A model generated the notes under the pieces. That model did not search any database. It was not told the DNA's origin and saw nothing but the letters and a program-made list of their open reading frames with translations. From Rhodococcoides kroppenstedtii (lineage in GTDB: Bacteria; Actinomycetota; Actinomycetes; Mycobacteriales; Mycobacteriaceae), in assembly GCF_900111805.1 (NCBI RefSeq), contig NZ_FOJN01000003.1, positions 248,001-312,000 on the forward strand: 64,000 bases of DNA. The letters are read 5' to 3'. Numbering within the stretch: position 1 is the first letter of the stretch; every line of letters begins with the position of its first letter. Below, one piece after another: positions 16,605 through 25,305 of this stretch. The position numbers and the translations under genes were made by a program.

Positions 16605-17471
16605 GTGAAGACCTCGCCGACCCCACCGCCCGAGGACGGGTTCCTCGACGAGCACCCGAAGATCAAGTGGCTCGCCACCTCCCGTACCACCGGCGTCGCG
16701 GCGGTGGCGTTCGTCGGGATCGTGGCGTTGCTCGTCGCGGTGATCGTCGTCCGCGCCAACATCGGCACCGACGACCGCGGGCAGGGAACCGCCCAACTGG
16801 CCACCACGCCCTCGGCTGCGGCGCCGATAACGCCGTCCGCGCCCGGAGGCTCCGGGTTCGGGCCGTCCATCGCCGACGGCTTGGGTCGCGAGATCGCCAT
16901 GCCTGTCGACGAGCAGGGTCAGATCCTGCCGCAGACCCCGCCGCCGGACCGCCCGGCGTTCGATCCGGCGGTGCCGGTGCCCGCCCCGGAGGGCGTGATG
17001 TGGCAACGCATCGGCGCCACCGTCGCCCCGTTCTCCACCTCAGACGGACCCACCCGCATCGACGGGCGACTCGCATTCGGGTTCGCCCACACCCCGCAGG
17101 GAGCAGCGCTGGCGGGGTGGCAGATCACCGCGCGCATGCTGCGCAGCGGCGACGACGTCCGCGAGGCCTACGCACGTCAGATCGTGGCCGATCCCGGCCG
17201 GGAAGCCGCGACCATGAACCGGTTGGAGGCGAGCGGCGAGAGTGATTTCCGGACCGGTAAGGCGCTGATCTTCCCCGAGGCGTTCCGCGTCGCGTCCTAC
17301 AACGAGAACGGCACCTTCGCTGTCGTGCGCTACGCCACCCCCCTCGGCGGCGGAACCTGGTCGGCCGGACAAGCGGCGCTGACCTGGGACGACGGGCAAT
17401 GGAAGCTGCGCGACACCCCCGCCCCGGCGACCACGACAATCTCCTCCCTCGCCGGGTGGACCCGATGGTGA
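16605..17471 (+). CDS. VirB8/TcpC-like membrane protein
   Basis: 288 residues from GTG 16605 (GAAAGG upstream). A cytoplasmic tail of about 30 residues precedes one membrane segment (VAAVAFVGIVALLVAVIVV), a proline-rich linker and an extracytoplasmic domain of about 170 residues. It shares that domain with the upstream lipoprotein. Bitopic topology and position beside VirB6- and VirB4-like genes match the scaffold role of VirB8/TcpC in Gram-positive T4SS. A run of CCG triplets (about 16568-16592) lies just upstream in the short intergenic space. The stop overlaps the start of the VirB6-like gene. Confidence 0.65.
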   Translation: MKTSPTPPPEDGFLDEHPKIKWLATSRTTGVAAVAFVGIVALLVAVIVVRANIGTDDRGQGTAQLATTPSAAAPITPSAPGGSGFGPSIADGLGREIAMPVDEQGQILPQTPPPDRPAFDPAVPVPAPEGVMWQRIGATVAPFSTSDGPTRIDGRLAFGFAHTPQGAALAGWQITARMLRSGDDVREAYARQIVADPGREAATMNRLEASGESDFRTGKALIFPEAFRVASYNENGTFAVVRYATPLGGGTWSAGQAALTWDDGQWKLRDTPAPATTTISSLAGWTRW

Positions 17472-18958
17472 CGCCGATCCTGCGCCGAGCGCTCCGGACC
17501 GCGGCCGCACTGCTGGTCGCCGTCGCGGTACTTCTGCTCGCCGGTACGGCCACCGCGCTGGCGCAGGAACCGGACACCACCGAGACCGCGGAGGACGGCG
17601 GCGGCCTGCTCGACGCCTGCAACTCCCTCTCCGACGGCATCGGCAACATCGGACCGATTCCGGGGATCATCGACGTGCAGAACGGTTGTCGAGCACTGGC
17701 CACCGTCGCCGATCCCTCGGGCGCTGCCGAAGCCGCTGTCGACTGGGCCGCGTCCGGCGCGGTCGGTGAAGCCGCGGAGGCGTTCCTCGAAGGGTTCGGG
17801 CAGGCGGTGAACCTGATGTTCACCTGGTGGCTCGACATTCCGTTGCCCGAGCTGGCGAACCCCGAATCGGTCGGGGTGTTCCACTCGTACTTCTACTGGT
17901 TCAACGCCTCCCTGGTGGCGGTGTCGATCACCGTCGCCGGAATCCGGCTGGCGGGGGCGTCGGCCGCAGCCCGCGATCAACGCGCCACCGAAGCCGGGAA
18001 GATCCTCGTCCGCACCGTGTTCGCGGCGTCGACGTTCGCCCCAGTCCTCGTCGTCACGCACGCCGCGACCGTCGCGATGGGCCGGTGGATCGTCGACGAA
18101 GCCGCCGGCGGCGAGGTCGCCGACGTGCTCGGCAACCTCTTCGACATCACCGCCGTCTCCGGCACTCTCGCCGCCGGGCTGGTGTTCGTGTTCGCCCTGC
18201 TCGGCATCGTCGGCGCGATCGTCCAGGCGGTGTTCATCGTCGTCCAGTACGCCATGCTCATCCTCGTCGTCGGGTTCCTGCCCACGGCCGCTGCCGGGTC
18301 GGGCACCGCCGCCGGTGAGCAGGCGTATCGCAAGATGCTCGGGTTCGCCCTGGCAACGGTGCTGTTCCCGCTGCTTTCGGCCGGCGTCTACGCCCTCGCG
18401 CTGTGGTCGGCGGGCAGCGACGACGCCATGAGCATCCTGTGCGGAATGGCCTTGCTCGCCCTGTCGTGCCTGTGCCTTCCGGTGCTGGTGCGCCTGATCG
18501 TCCCGGCCGTCGCGGCATCCGGTGGCGCGTCGGGGGCCGCTGCTCTCGGCGGTATCGCTCTCGGCACCGGCGCCGTCGCCGGAATGGCCATGAAGGCCGC
18601 CAGCCCCGGCGCCGCCGGCACCGCGGGAGCTGCCGCACCCGCCGCGGGCGGCCAGTCACCGGACCGCCCGACCGGGGCGATGACCAACCCGCCGTCCGCA
18701 CCCGGGCCACGCGGCGGCGGCGCTGCCGGAGCGGCCGGTAGCGGCGGCGCTGGCGCCGGGGGCCGGGCGGCGACCGGCGGCCTCGCATCCGGAGCCGCCG
18801 CGGCCACCGCGGGGCCGGTCGGGGCCATCGCCGCCGGAGCCAAAGCCGGCGCCGCCGCCGTGTCGGGCGCCGTGCAGAGCGTCGAGAGGGCCACCGGAGC
18901 CGCTGCCGGCGAAGGCGAACGCGACTCGCACGGCCGAGCCGGGGGCCGCAGCCGATGA
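17465..18958 (+). CDS. VirB6/TrbL-like polytopic channel protein
   Basis: 497 residues from ATG 17465. A cleavable or signal-anchor N-terminus (LLVAVAVLLLAGTATALA) is followed by an extracellular segment and then about six or more membrane helices between residues 130 and 390, including LVFVFALLGIVGAIVQAVFIVVQ and LGFALATVLFPLLSAGVY. The C-terminal 110 residues are Gly/Ala-rich and soluble. This is the size and layout of the VirB6/TrbL inner-membrane channel component. It is linked by ATGA to a 35-codon ORF that in turn overlaps the next large gene. Confidence 0.75.
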   Translation: MVTPILRRALRTAAALLVAVAVLLLAGTATALAQEPDTTETAEDGGGLLDACNSLSDGIGNIGPIPGIIDVQNGCRALATVADPSGAAEAAVDWAASGAVGEAAEAFLEGFGQAVNLMFTWWLDIPLPELANPESVGVFHSYFYWFNASLVAVSITVAGIRLAGASAAARDQRATEAGKILVRTVFAASTFAPVLVVTHAATVAMGRWIVDEAAGGEVADVLGNLFDITAVSGTLAAGLVFVFALLGIVGAIVQAVFIVVQYAMLILVVGFLPTAAAGSGTAAGEQAYRKMLGFALATVLFPLLSAGVYALALWSAGSDDAMSILCGMALLALSCLCLPVLVRLIVPAVAASGGASGAAALGGIALGTGAVAGMAMKAASPGAAGTAGAAAPAAGGQSPDRPTGAMTNPPSAPGPRGGGAAGAAGSGGAGAGGRAATGGLASGAAAATAGPVGAIAAGAKAGAAAVSGAVQSVERATGAAAGEGERDSHGRAGGRSR

Positions 18959-19062
18959 CCGGCGCCCATCCACACCGAACTTCCCACCCGCGAACCGGAG
19001 GACCTGCCATGACCTCACTGCCGAGAACCACCCACCGCACCGTGTCGGCGGCCGGGCGATGA
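18955..19062 (+). CDS. 35-codon bridging ORF between VirB6-like and VirB4-N genes
   Basis: ATG 18955 overlaps the stop of the VirB6-like gene and its stop TGA (19060-19062) overlaps ATG 19059 of the next gene, so the ORF links the two by ATGA on both sides. An internal in-frame ATG at 19009 has its own CCGGAGG site. The peptide is Arg/Thr/Pro-rich and not recognised. Its likely role is to carry ribosomes across the gap by translational coupling; a functional peptide cannot be excluded. Confidence 0.5.
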   Translation: MTGAHPHRTSHPRTGGPAMTSLPRTTHRTVSAAGR

Positions 19063-20555
19063 GCGCCCCGCAAGCCGAGCGGACCGTCCGCACCTACGCC
19101 GGGTACATCGACGAGCGCCGCACCTACGCCTTCGGACTCACTCCCGTGGCGTTCGGCGCTCTGGCGGCGATCGTCGTGCTCACTCTGGCGGTGATGTTCC
19201 TGGCCGGATCGCCTTTCGTGGCGCTGGTACTCGGCGGTGTCGGTGTGCTGGCGTGGCTTCCGCTGGCGATCCGTGGGCCGCAGGGCAAGTCGGCGTACGA
19301 GCTGGCGTTGCTCGGTCGGCAATGGGGTGCCCAGCGCAGCGCCGGCCGCCACATCTATCGGGCCGGGTCGCTGTCGAATCAAGCCGGGGGCCGCACCCGG
19401 TTGCCGGGCATCGGCGCCGAAACCGAGATGTGGTGGGCCCTCGACGTCAACGGTCACCGCTTCGGGATGATGCGGATGCCCAGCACGCACCAGTACACGG
19501 TGCTGCTGCGCTGCCGGATCGGCGGCGCCGCGGGCAACGACCAGGACGTCATCGACGGTTTCGTCGGCTCGTGGGCGAACTTCCAGACCATGCTCGGGCA
19601 GGTCACCAACATCGCCGCCGTCGCGGTGACCGTGGAAACCCTGCCCGACACCGGCGAGCGGGCACGCGCCAACGTCGAGTCCATCACCGACGCCCTCGCC
19701 CCGGCCGATGCTCGGGCGATCCTGCTCGAACGCCTCTCGGCCGCATCGGAATCGGGTTTTCGGGTGCATGCGCGTGTGGCGATCACCTTCGACGCCGCGA
19801 CCCCCGCCCAGCGCAAGGACCCGATGGCGGCCGCCGAGATGATCGGCGCGCAGCTGCCGGTGCTCTACACCCAGCTCGGGCACACCAACGTTCTCGCGAC
19901 ACCGATGACCGACAGCGAGTACGCCGCCGTCGTGCGCCGCGCGTACGACCCTGCCGCCGAGCCGGACATCGAACGTGCCCTCGCGCTCGGGGAGCACGTC
20001 TGCGACTGGGCCGACGCCGGCCCGGTCACCGCCGAGGAGGACAAGACCACCTACGTCCACGACTCCGGCGTCTCGCGGGTGTGGACGATGACCCGCCCGC
20101 CGTCCGGGTTCCCCACCGAGCGGGTGTTGGTGGGACTGCTCTCGCCGAACTCGCAGATCCCCCGCAAGCGCATCACGCTGCTGCTGCGCCCGTACGCGCC
20201 GGGCGATGCCGCCAAAACGGTCGAGGGCGACTTCAAATCCGCTGTGGGCGCGGTCAACACCGCCCGCGGTATCGGATCCGCCGCCGCCGACATCGCATTG
20301 CAGAACGCCGGGGCAGCGCGGGTCGCCGAAGCCCGCGGACACGGGGTGGTGTCGGTGTCGATGATCGTCACCGCCACCGGCGAGAGCGAGGACCAACTCG
20401 ACACGCTCGACCCGGAGATGGCGTCCCTGATCTCCGGTGCACGCATCACCGCCCGCCCGGCATACCGGTACCAAGCCGCCGCCTGGCTCGCCGGCCTCGG
20501 CATCGGGGTGCTCCTGCCCGATCACGCCACCATCCCGAAGTCGCTGCGCGGCTGA
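19059..20555 (+). CDS. SCO6880/PrgI-type protein, N-terminal half of a split VirB4
   Basis: 498 residues from ATG 19059. Two N-terminal membrane segments (FGALAAIVVLTLAVMFLAG and FVALVLGGVGVLAWLPLAI) are followed by the basic linker and a soluble domain that matches the N-terminal domain of VirB4 proteins as found in the actinobacterial SCO6880 family: MWWALDVNGHRFGMMRMP, TVLLRCRIGG, FPTERVLVGLLSPNSQIP and a conserved C-terminal Ser/Gly region. There is no Walker motif. It combines PrgI/VirB3-like helices with the VirB4 N-domain; the ATPase half is the next gene. Confidence 0.8.
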   Translation: MSAPQAERTVRTYAGYIDERRTYAFGLTPVAFGALAAIVVLTLAVMFLAGSPFVALVLGGVGVLAWLPLAIRGPQGKSAYELALLGRQWGAQRSAGRHIYRAGSLSNQAGGRTRLPGIGAETEMWWALDVNGHRFGMMRMPSTHQYTVLLRCRIGGAAGNDQDVIDGFVGSWANFQTMLGQVTNIAAVAVTVETLPDTGERARANVESITDALAPADARAILLERLSAASESGFRVHARVAITFDAATPAQRKDPMAAAEMIGAQLPVLYTQLGHTNVLATPMTDSEYAAVVRRAYDPAAEPDIERALALGEHVCDWADAGPVTAEEDKTTYVHDSGVSRVWTMTRPPSGFPTERVLVGLLSPNSQIPRKRITLLLRPYAPGDAAKTVEGDFKSAVGAVNTARGIGSAAADIALQNAGAARVAEARGHGVVSVSMIVTATGESEDQLDTLDPEMASLISGARITARPAYRYQAAAWLAGLGIGVLLPDHATIPKSLRG

Positions 20556-20587
20556 CCCGTTCACCCCCGATCTGAGGAGGAAATCCG

Positions 20588-22315
20588 ATGATGCTCCGCT
20601 CACCGCTCGGACCGGTGTCGCTGCGCCGACGCCTGTCGGACCTGACCGGCTCCGGCCAGCTCCGCGCCCCCAAGCACTCCCGCTCGGTCACCGACCCGAT
20701 GAAGTCGGCCGCCGACCGCCGCCGCGCCGCCGCGGCCGCAGCCCGCAAAGCCGAACGGGAAGAAGCCAGACGTGCTGCCCGCGAACGTGATCCGTCCCGT
20801 AAGGACCGGAAGGAGTTCCCGTGGCGCTCGGCGCCGCGGCTCGAGGCGCGCGGGTTCGCCGGTCGCGGCGGTGGCCGCATGGGGGTGGTGGACCGGCCGG
20901 CCAGTTTCCGCGCCACCACCGATCAGGCGTGCGGAATGTGGCCGTTCTACGTCGGCACCGGACAGCCGCAGTCCGGGACTCCTCTCGGCATCGACCCCGC
21001 CACCCGACAAGCGGTCTGCTACGACCCGGTCTCGGCGACCTACCGGCGACCCATCCAGCAGAACACCCCCTCGGCGTTCATCCTGGGCCTGCCCTCACTG
21101 GGGAAGTCGACCGTCGCCCGCATCATCACCAGCGGCGCGATCGCCCAAGGGCAGATCCCGATCATTCCCGCCGACCTCAAGCCCGATCAGGCCAAACTCG
21201 TCGAATCCCTCGGCGGCCTGGTCATCCGCCTCGGGCACGGCGAGGGCTTCGTCAACCCCCTCGACGTCGGCGCGCTCGGCACCATCGTCCCGCTTCTGGG
21301 CGAGTTCCCCGACGCCCAGCGCAAGGTGATCGCTCAGGTCCGCCAGCGCCGCCGCCGCATGGTGCTCGGACTGTGCGAGCTCGAACGCGGCGGGCCGCTC
21401 ACCCAGGCCGAGACGAACGTCGTGGCGGCCGCGCTGCGGGTGCTCGAGGACGATCCGCGGTTCACCCCGGCGGCGCCGCCGCTGTTGTCCGACCTGCACG
21501 CCCTCATCGAGCACGGCTCGCCGGAGCTGCACCGCAAGACCGTCAGCACCGACAATCCCGAGAAGTACGCCGCCAAGGTCGAAGGGCTGCTCGAGACCCT
21601 CATCGGCCTGCTCGACGGCGAACTCGGGGAGGTGTTCTCCCGGCAGACCACCGTCCGCCTCGACCTCGCCGGCGACCGGCCCCCGGTCGCGGTGTGCGTC
21701 GACGTCTCCTCCATCGGCACCGAGGACCCCACCCTGGAAGCGGCGATCATGCTCGCGTGCTGGTCGGATGCGTTCGGCGCCGTCGAAGCCGCCCACGTCC
21801 TCGCCGACGTCGGACTGCGCCCGCAACGCACGTTCCTCGTCGTCCTCGACGAGCTGTGGCGGGTACTGGCCGGCGGGTCGCAGATGGTGCTGCGCGTCGA
21901 CCAGCTCACCCGCCTGACCCGCACCCTCGGTACCGCGCTGCTGATGATCACCCACACCGTCGCGGACCTGGAAACCCTCGCCAACGCCGTCGACATCAAC
22001 CGCGCCAAAGGGTTCATCGAACGCGCCGGAGCCGTCATCGTCGGCGGCCTGCCCGCACAGGAGATGGACAAGCTCGACGGCATCATCCCCTTCACCCGCC
22101 AGGACCGAGACCTGGTGTCGTCGTGGTCGTCGAAAGCGGGAATCGACGACGCCGGCAACGAACTACCGCCGCCCGGACGGGGGAAGTTCCTGCTGCGCAT
22201 CGGCACCGCCCGTAGTCCCGGTGTCGAGTTCGAGACCGTCATCACCGACACCGAACGTCGGCTGAACTACCACGACACCAACGCCCGGTTCTCCCACATC
22301 GGAGCCCGGGCGTGA
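20588..22315 (+). CDS. VirB4-like T4SS ATPase (C-terminal half)
   Basis: 575 residues from ATG 20588 (GAGGAGG upstream). A basic, coiled N-terminal part (about 40-80, rich in Arg/Ala/Glu) precedes an ATPase domain with Walker A GLPSLGKST (about 167-175), Walker B FLVVLDELWR (about 417-426) and downstream arginine-containing motifs (LMITHTVADL). This is the HerA/FtsK-type motor of VirB4 that powers assembly of the transfer channel. It functions with the SCO6880-type protein encoded immediately before it. The end overlaps the next start by GTGA. Confidence 0.85.
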   Translation: MMLRSPLGPVSLRRRLSDLTGSGQLRAPKHSRSVTDPMKSAADRRRAAAAAARKAEREEARRAARERDPSRKDRKEFPWRSAPRLEARGFAGRGGGRMGVVDRPASFRATTDQACGMWPFYVGTGQPQSGTPLGIDPATRQAVCYDPVSATYRRPIQQNTPSAFILGLPSLGKSTVARIITSGAIAQGQIPIIPADLKPDQAKLVESLGGLVIRLGHGEGFVNPLDVGALGTIVPLLGEFPDAQRKVIAQVRQRRRRMVLGLCELERGGPLTQAETNVVAAALRVLEDDPRFTPAAPPLLSDLHALIEHGSPELHRKTVSTDNPEKYAAKVEGLLETLIGLLDGELGEVFSRQTTVRLDLAGDRPPVAVCVDVSSIGTEDPTLEAAIMLACWSDAFGAVEAAHVLADVGLRPQRTFLVVLDELWRVLAGGSQMVLRVDQLTRLTRTLGTALLMITHTVADLETLANAVDINRAKGFIERAGAVIVGGLPAQEMDKLDGIIPFTRQDRDLVSSWSSKAGIDDAGNELPPPGRGKFLLRIGTARSPGVEFETVITDTERRLNYHDTNARFSHIGARA

Positions 22316-22650
22316 GGGGCCGACCGTTCCCGGAGGAAGTGCGCACCGCCGCCGCCCGCATGGTCGCCGACCGCGTCCCGCAGTCCCGCTCAACCTGGGC
22401 CGCCGTCGAAGCCGTCGCCGACCACCTCGGTCTGCATCCGAACACCGTCCGCTCCTGGTACCGCCGCCACCAAGGCGTCACCGACGCCCGGCCGCTCATG
22501 CCCCACGAACAGAACGCCGAAATCACCCGCCTCCGAGCGGAACTCGCCGCCGCACAACAACTGCTTTCGGCCCTCGTCGACACCGCCCACCCCATCCCTC
22601 GCTCCGCCGCCGCGGTGGGCGAGGCCACCACCACCAGGAGCACACCATGA
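22312..22650 (+). CDS. IS3 OrfA-type helix-turn-helix protein embedded in the transfer operon
   Basis: 112 residues from GTG 22312. The N-terminal 65 residues match the HTH of IS3-family OrfA transposases: FPEEVRTAAARMV, AVADHLGLHPNTVRSWYR. A helical, leucine-containing stretch (EITRLRAELAAAQQLLSAL) could dimerise. It overlaps VirB4 at its start (GTGA) and VirD4 at its end (ATGA), and there is no OrfB or terminal inverted repeat nearby. It therefore looks like a domesticated transposase HTH acting as a DNA-binding accessory of conjugation, not an active insertion sequence. Confidence 0.65.
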   Translation: MRGRPFPEEVRTAAARMVADRVPQSRSTWAAVEAVADHLGLHPNTVRSWYRRHQGVTDARPLMPHEQNAEITRLRAELAAAQQLLSALVDTAHPIPRSAAAVGEATTTRSTP

Positions 22651-24638
22651 GCACACGAGGCGCGAAGAACCCGGACGCCGGGATCGATCCGATGCTGGCC
22701 ATCGCCGGCACCGCGATCACCGTCGCGGCCCTCGCCTACGGCGGCGCCGAAGCGGCCCTGCACCTCGGCGGACCGCTGTCGGGTCTCGAGCAGGACGTGC
22801 CGGGATCACCGTTCGCCCTCGCGAAGGGCCTGGCGAACGGGACCATCGTGTGGCCGACCGGGGCGACGATCATCGCCGCCGCCTTCGGCCTGCTCGGGTT
22901 GGTCGTCATCGTCGCCGGCACCGTGTGGGCGATGAAACGGCGGCGACGGGTCACCCGCGTCGACGACGCCGGGCGCTACCTCGCCCGCCCGCGGGAGATG
23001 GCGCGGCTGACGGAGACGGCGCTGCGCCGGGAGATCGAACGCCTCGGCACACCGTTGGTGGCAGGTCAGCTGCCGGGCGCTCCCCTCGGCCGCGTGGTGT
23101 TGGGGCCGAACCGATTCGGAATCACCCTCTATGCCGGGCCGGAGGACTGCGCAGTCCACGTCTGGGGACCGCGGATGGGCAAGACGAGCTGCGTGGTCAT
23201 CCCGCAGGTTCTCGCCGCACGGGGAGCTGTGCTGACCACCTCCAACAAGCGTGACGTCGTCGACGAAACACGCGCCTACCGAGCCGAGAAGGGTTCGGTG
23301 TGGGTGTTCGACCCGCAGGGCGTCGCCCAAGAAGTGCCCCGGTGGTTCTTCGACCCACTGTCCTGGGTGCGCGCGGCGAAGCCCTCCACGACGAAGGGTG
23401 TGCACGACGAACTCGTGGCGACCGAACGTGAAGCGGAGCTGACGCGCCTGCTCGGCCGCGACACCGTCGACCGGATGACCCAATCGGCTCAGGAGATGAA
23501 GGCCGCGACGCTCTCCGGGATCTTCGCCGACTCGATCAACGGCGACAGAGCACGTCGCGATGCGTTCTTCGACCCGACGGGCCAACGCCTGGTCACCGGG
23601 TTCATCCTCGCCGCGGCCATGGAACGGCTCCCCATGCCGGTCATCTACTCCTGGGCCACCAACGAAAACGATCAGACGCCGGTGGCACTGCTGCGCAAGC
23701 ACAAGTTCGACGTGTGGGCGGACACGCTGCTCGCCCAGTACAACGCGCCCGACAAGCAACGCGGCGGCGTCTTCGCGACCGCCGTGAACCTGCTCGCCTG
23801 CTTGGCGTTCGCCGAGGCGCACCCGTGGATCGCCCGCATGGGTCCGCACGACACCCGTCCGGAGTTGGAGCCTGCGGAGTTCGCCGCCGAGGACTCTCCG
23901 ACGCTCTACAGCCTGTCGATGGAAGATTCCGCGGGCGAATGCGGGGCGCTGGTGACGGTACTGACGATCGCGATCACCGACGCCCTGATCGACAAGGCCA
24001 CCGCAACACCGGGCACGCCCTCACTGCCCGGTGGGCGTCTGCGGGTGCCGGCCACCTACGCCCTCGACGAAGCCGCGAACGTCGTGCGCTGGACGCAGCT
24101 ACCGGGTCTGTACTCGCACTTCGGTTCTCGCGGAATCAACGTCACGACGATCCTGCAATCGTTCACCCAGGGAGAGGAATGCTGGGGCAAGGGCGGCATG
24201 ACGAAACTGTGGGGCGCAGCAACGCTGCGTGTCTACGGCGGCGGCGGGACGACCGACGACAGCCACTTCATCGAGAACACCTCCCGCGCGCTCGGCGATC
24301 ACTGGGAGATGAGTCGCTCGGTCTCGACGACGCAATCGGGCCGGTCGACCTCGCAGCAACGCCAGAAGGTTCGCACCTTGGAGGCCGGCGACCTCGAATC
24401 GATGCCCGCCGGGCGGTCAGTGCTGCGGTCGGCGAAATGCCCCCCGGTCGTACTCGAGACGATGCCCTGGTACACCGGCCCGTTCGCGGCGGAGGTCGCG
24501 GCGGCGAAGATCCGCGCCGGTCAGGACCCGACGGTCGCCCGCAACGACGACGACCCCGAGCCCGATGACACGTCGTCGCTGCTGCCGCGGCCGCCCAAGG
24601 CGGCGGTGGAATACCCGGCCTTGGAGACGGCGTCGTGA
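22647..24638 (+). CDS. Type IV coupling protein (VirD4/TraG family)
   Basis: 663 residues from ATG 22647. Two membrane segments lie near 15-40 and 70-96. The ATPase domain has Walker A GPRMGKTS (about 174-181) and Walker B YALDEAANV (about 470-478), with the coupling-protein signature WVFDPQG and the TTILQSFTQGE region in the position of the conserved Gln/Arg motif. It docks the relaxase-DNA complex to the transfer channel. A relaxase gene is not visible in this window, so the substrate partner must be encoded outside it or supplied in trans. It is coupled by overlap to both neighbours. Confidence 0.9.
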   Translation: MSTRGAKNPDAGIDPMLAIAGTAITVAALAYGGAEAALHLGGPLSGLEQDVPGSPFALAKGLANGTIVWPTGATIIAAAFGLLGLVVIVAGTVWAMKRRRRVTRVDDAGRYLARPREMARLTETALRREIERLGTPLVAGQLPGAPLGRVVLGPNRFGITLYAGPEDCAVHVWGPRMGKTSCVVIPQVLAARGAVLTTSNKRDVVDETRAYRAEKGSVWVFDPQGVAQEVPRWFFDPLSWVRAAKPSTTKGVHDELVATEREAELTRLLGRDTVDRMTQSAQEMKAATLSGIFADSINGDRARRDAFFDPTGQRLVTGFILAAAMERLPMPVIYSWATNENDQTPVALLRKHKFDVWADTLLAQYNAPDKQRGGVFATAVNLLACLAFAEAHPWIARMGPHDTRPELEPAEFAAEDSPTLYSLSMEDSAGECGALVTVLTIAITDALIDKATATPGTPSLPGGRLRVPATYALDEAANVVRWTQLPGLYSHFGSRGINVTTILQSFTQGEECWGKGGMTKLWGAATLRVYGGGGTTDDSHFIENTSRALGDHWEMSRSVSTTQSGRSTSQQRQKVRTLEAGDLESMPAGRSVLRSAKCPPVVLETMPWYTGPFAAEVAAAKIRAGQDPTVARNDDDPEPDDTSSLLPRPPKAAVEYPALETAS

Positions 24639-25273
24639 GCGACGAGTTCGACCTCACCGACCTCGACACCGCGTCCGCACGGCCCGGGGCACTGGACGCG
24701 GCGCCGCTGAGCGGACAGCTCGATGAGCTGGTCGAGCGTGCTGTCGGTGCGCGTCTGGCCGCCGAAGCGGAGGCGATCGCGCAAGCCCAGTTCGAAGAAA
24801 TGCTCACCCCCGAGTTGCACACCGCGCTCGCCGACGCCGTCCGGCGGGCGCTGACCGCGGTGACGACACCGGAGGCAGAACCGGGGGAGCGGGGGAGCGT
24901 TGGGGAGGTGGGCCCGTACTACCCCAACGCCTACCGGTTCTTCACCGAGTTCCTCGCCCCGGCGTACCGACGCAAGACCGTCGACTACCCGGCGATGCGG
25001 TGGTGCCCGAGCTGGTTCTGCCACCCCGAAGCGCGGGCACGAGTCGACGCGCTGTGGCGGGCGTGGGAGTACCTGCGGCTCGACCCGGCCACCGGGATGA
25101 GCGTGTGGTGGAAAGACCACGCCGACCATCACATGGCCAAATTGCTCTCCCCGGACGGCACTTTCAAGGACTGCACCCCCCACCACCGGCAGGTGCACCC
25201 GCTCCCGAGCATCGACATCCCTACCGAGCTGCTGACGCTCGACGACGCCCACCCCGCTGCCACACGGCTCTGA
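24635..25273 (+). CDS. DUF4913 family protein
   Basis: 212 residues from GTG 24635, overlapping the VirD4 stop. After a helical N-terminal region (about 25-80) comes the DUF4913 signature: WCPSWFCHPEARARVDALWRA, YLRLDPATGMSVWWKDHADHHM, LSPDGTFKDC. The conserved Trp, Cys and His residues suggest a small metal-binding or DNA-associated domain. DUF4913 proteins are regularly found beside VirD4 genes on actinobacterial plasmids and integrative elements; their role is not known. An accessory of the coupling protein or relaxosome is a reasonable guess. Confidence 0.85.
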   Translation: MSDEFDLTDLDTASARPGALDAAPLSGQLDELVERAVGARLAAEAEAIAQAQFEEMLTPELHTALADAVRRALTAVTTPEAEPGERGSVGEVGPYYPNAYRFFTEFLAPAYRRKTVDYPAMRWCPSWFCHPEARARVDALWRAWEYLRLDPATGMSVWWKDHADHHMAKLLSPDGTFKDCTPHHRQVHPLPSIDIPTELLTLDDAHPAATRL

Positions 25274-25305
25274 CCACCACCAGCCCACGCTCAGAAAGGC
25301 TCCGC

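Noticed and set aside
22312-22650. Active IS3 insertion sequence
   Set aside because: No OrfB, no terminal inverted repeats, and both ends overlap operon genes.
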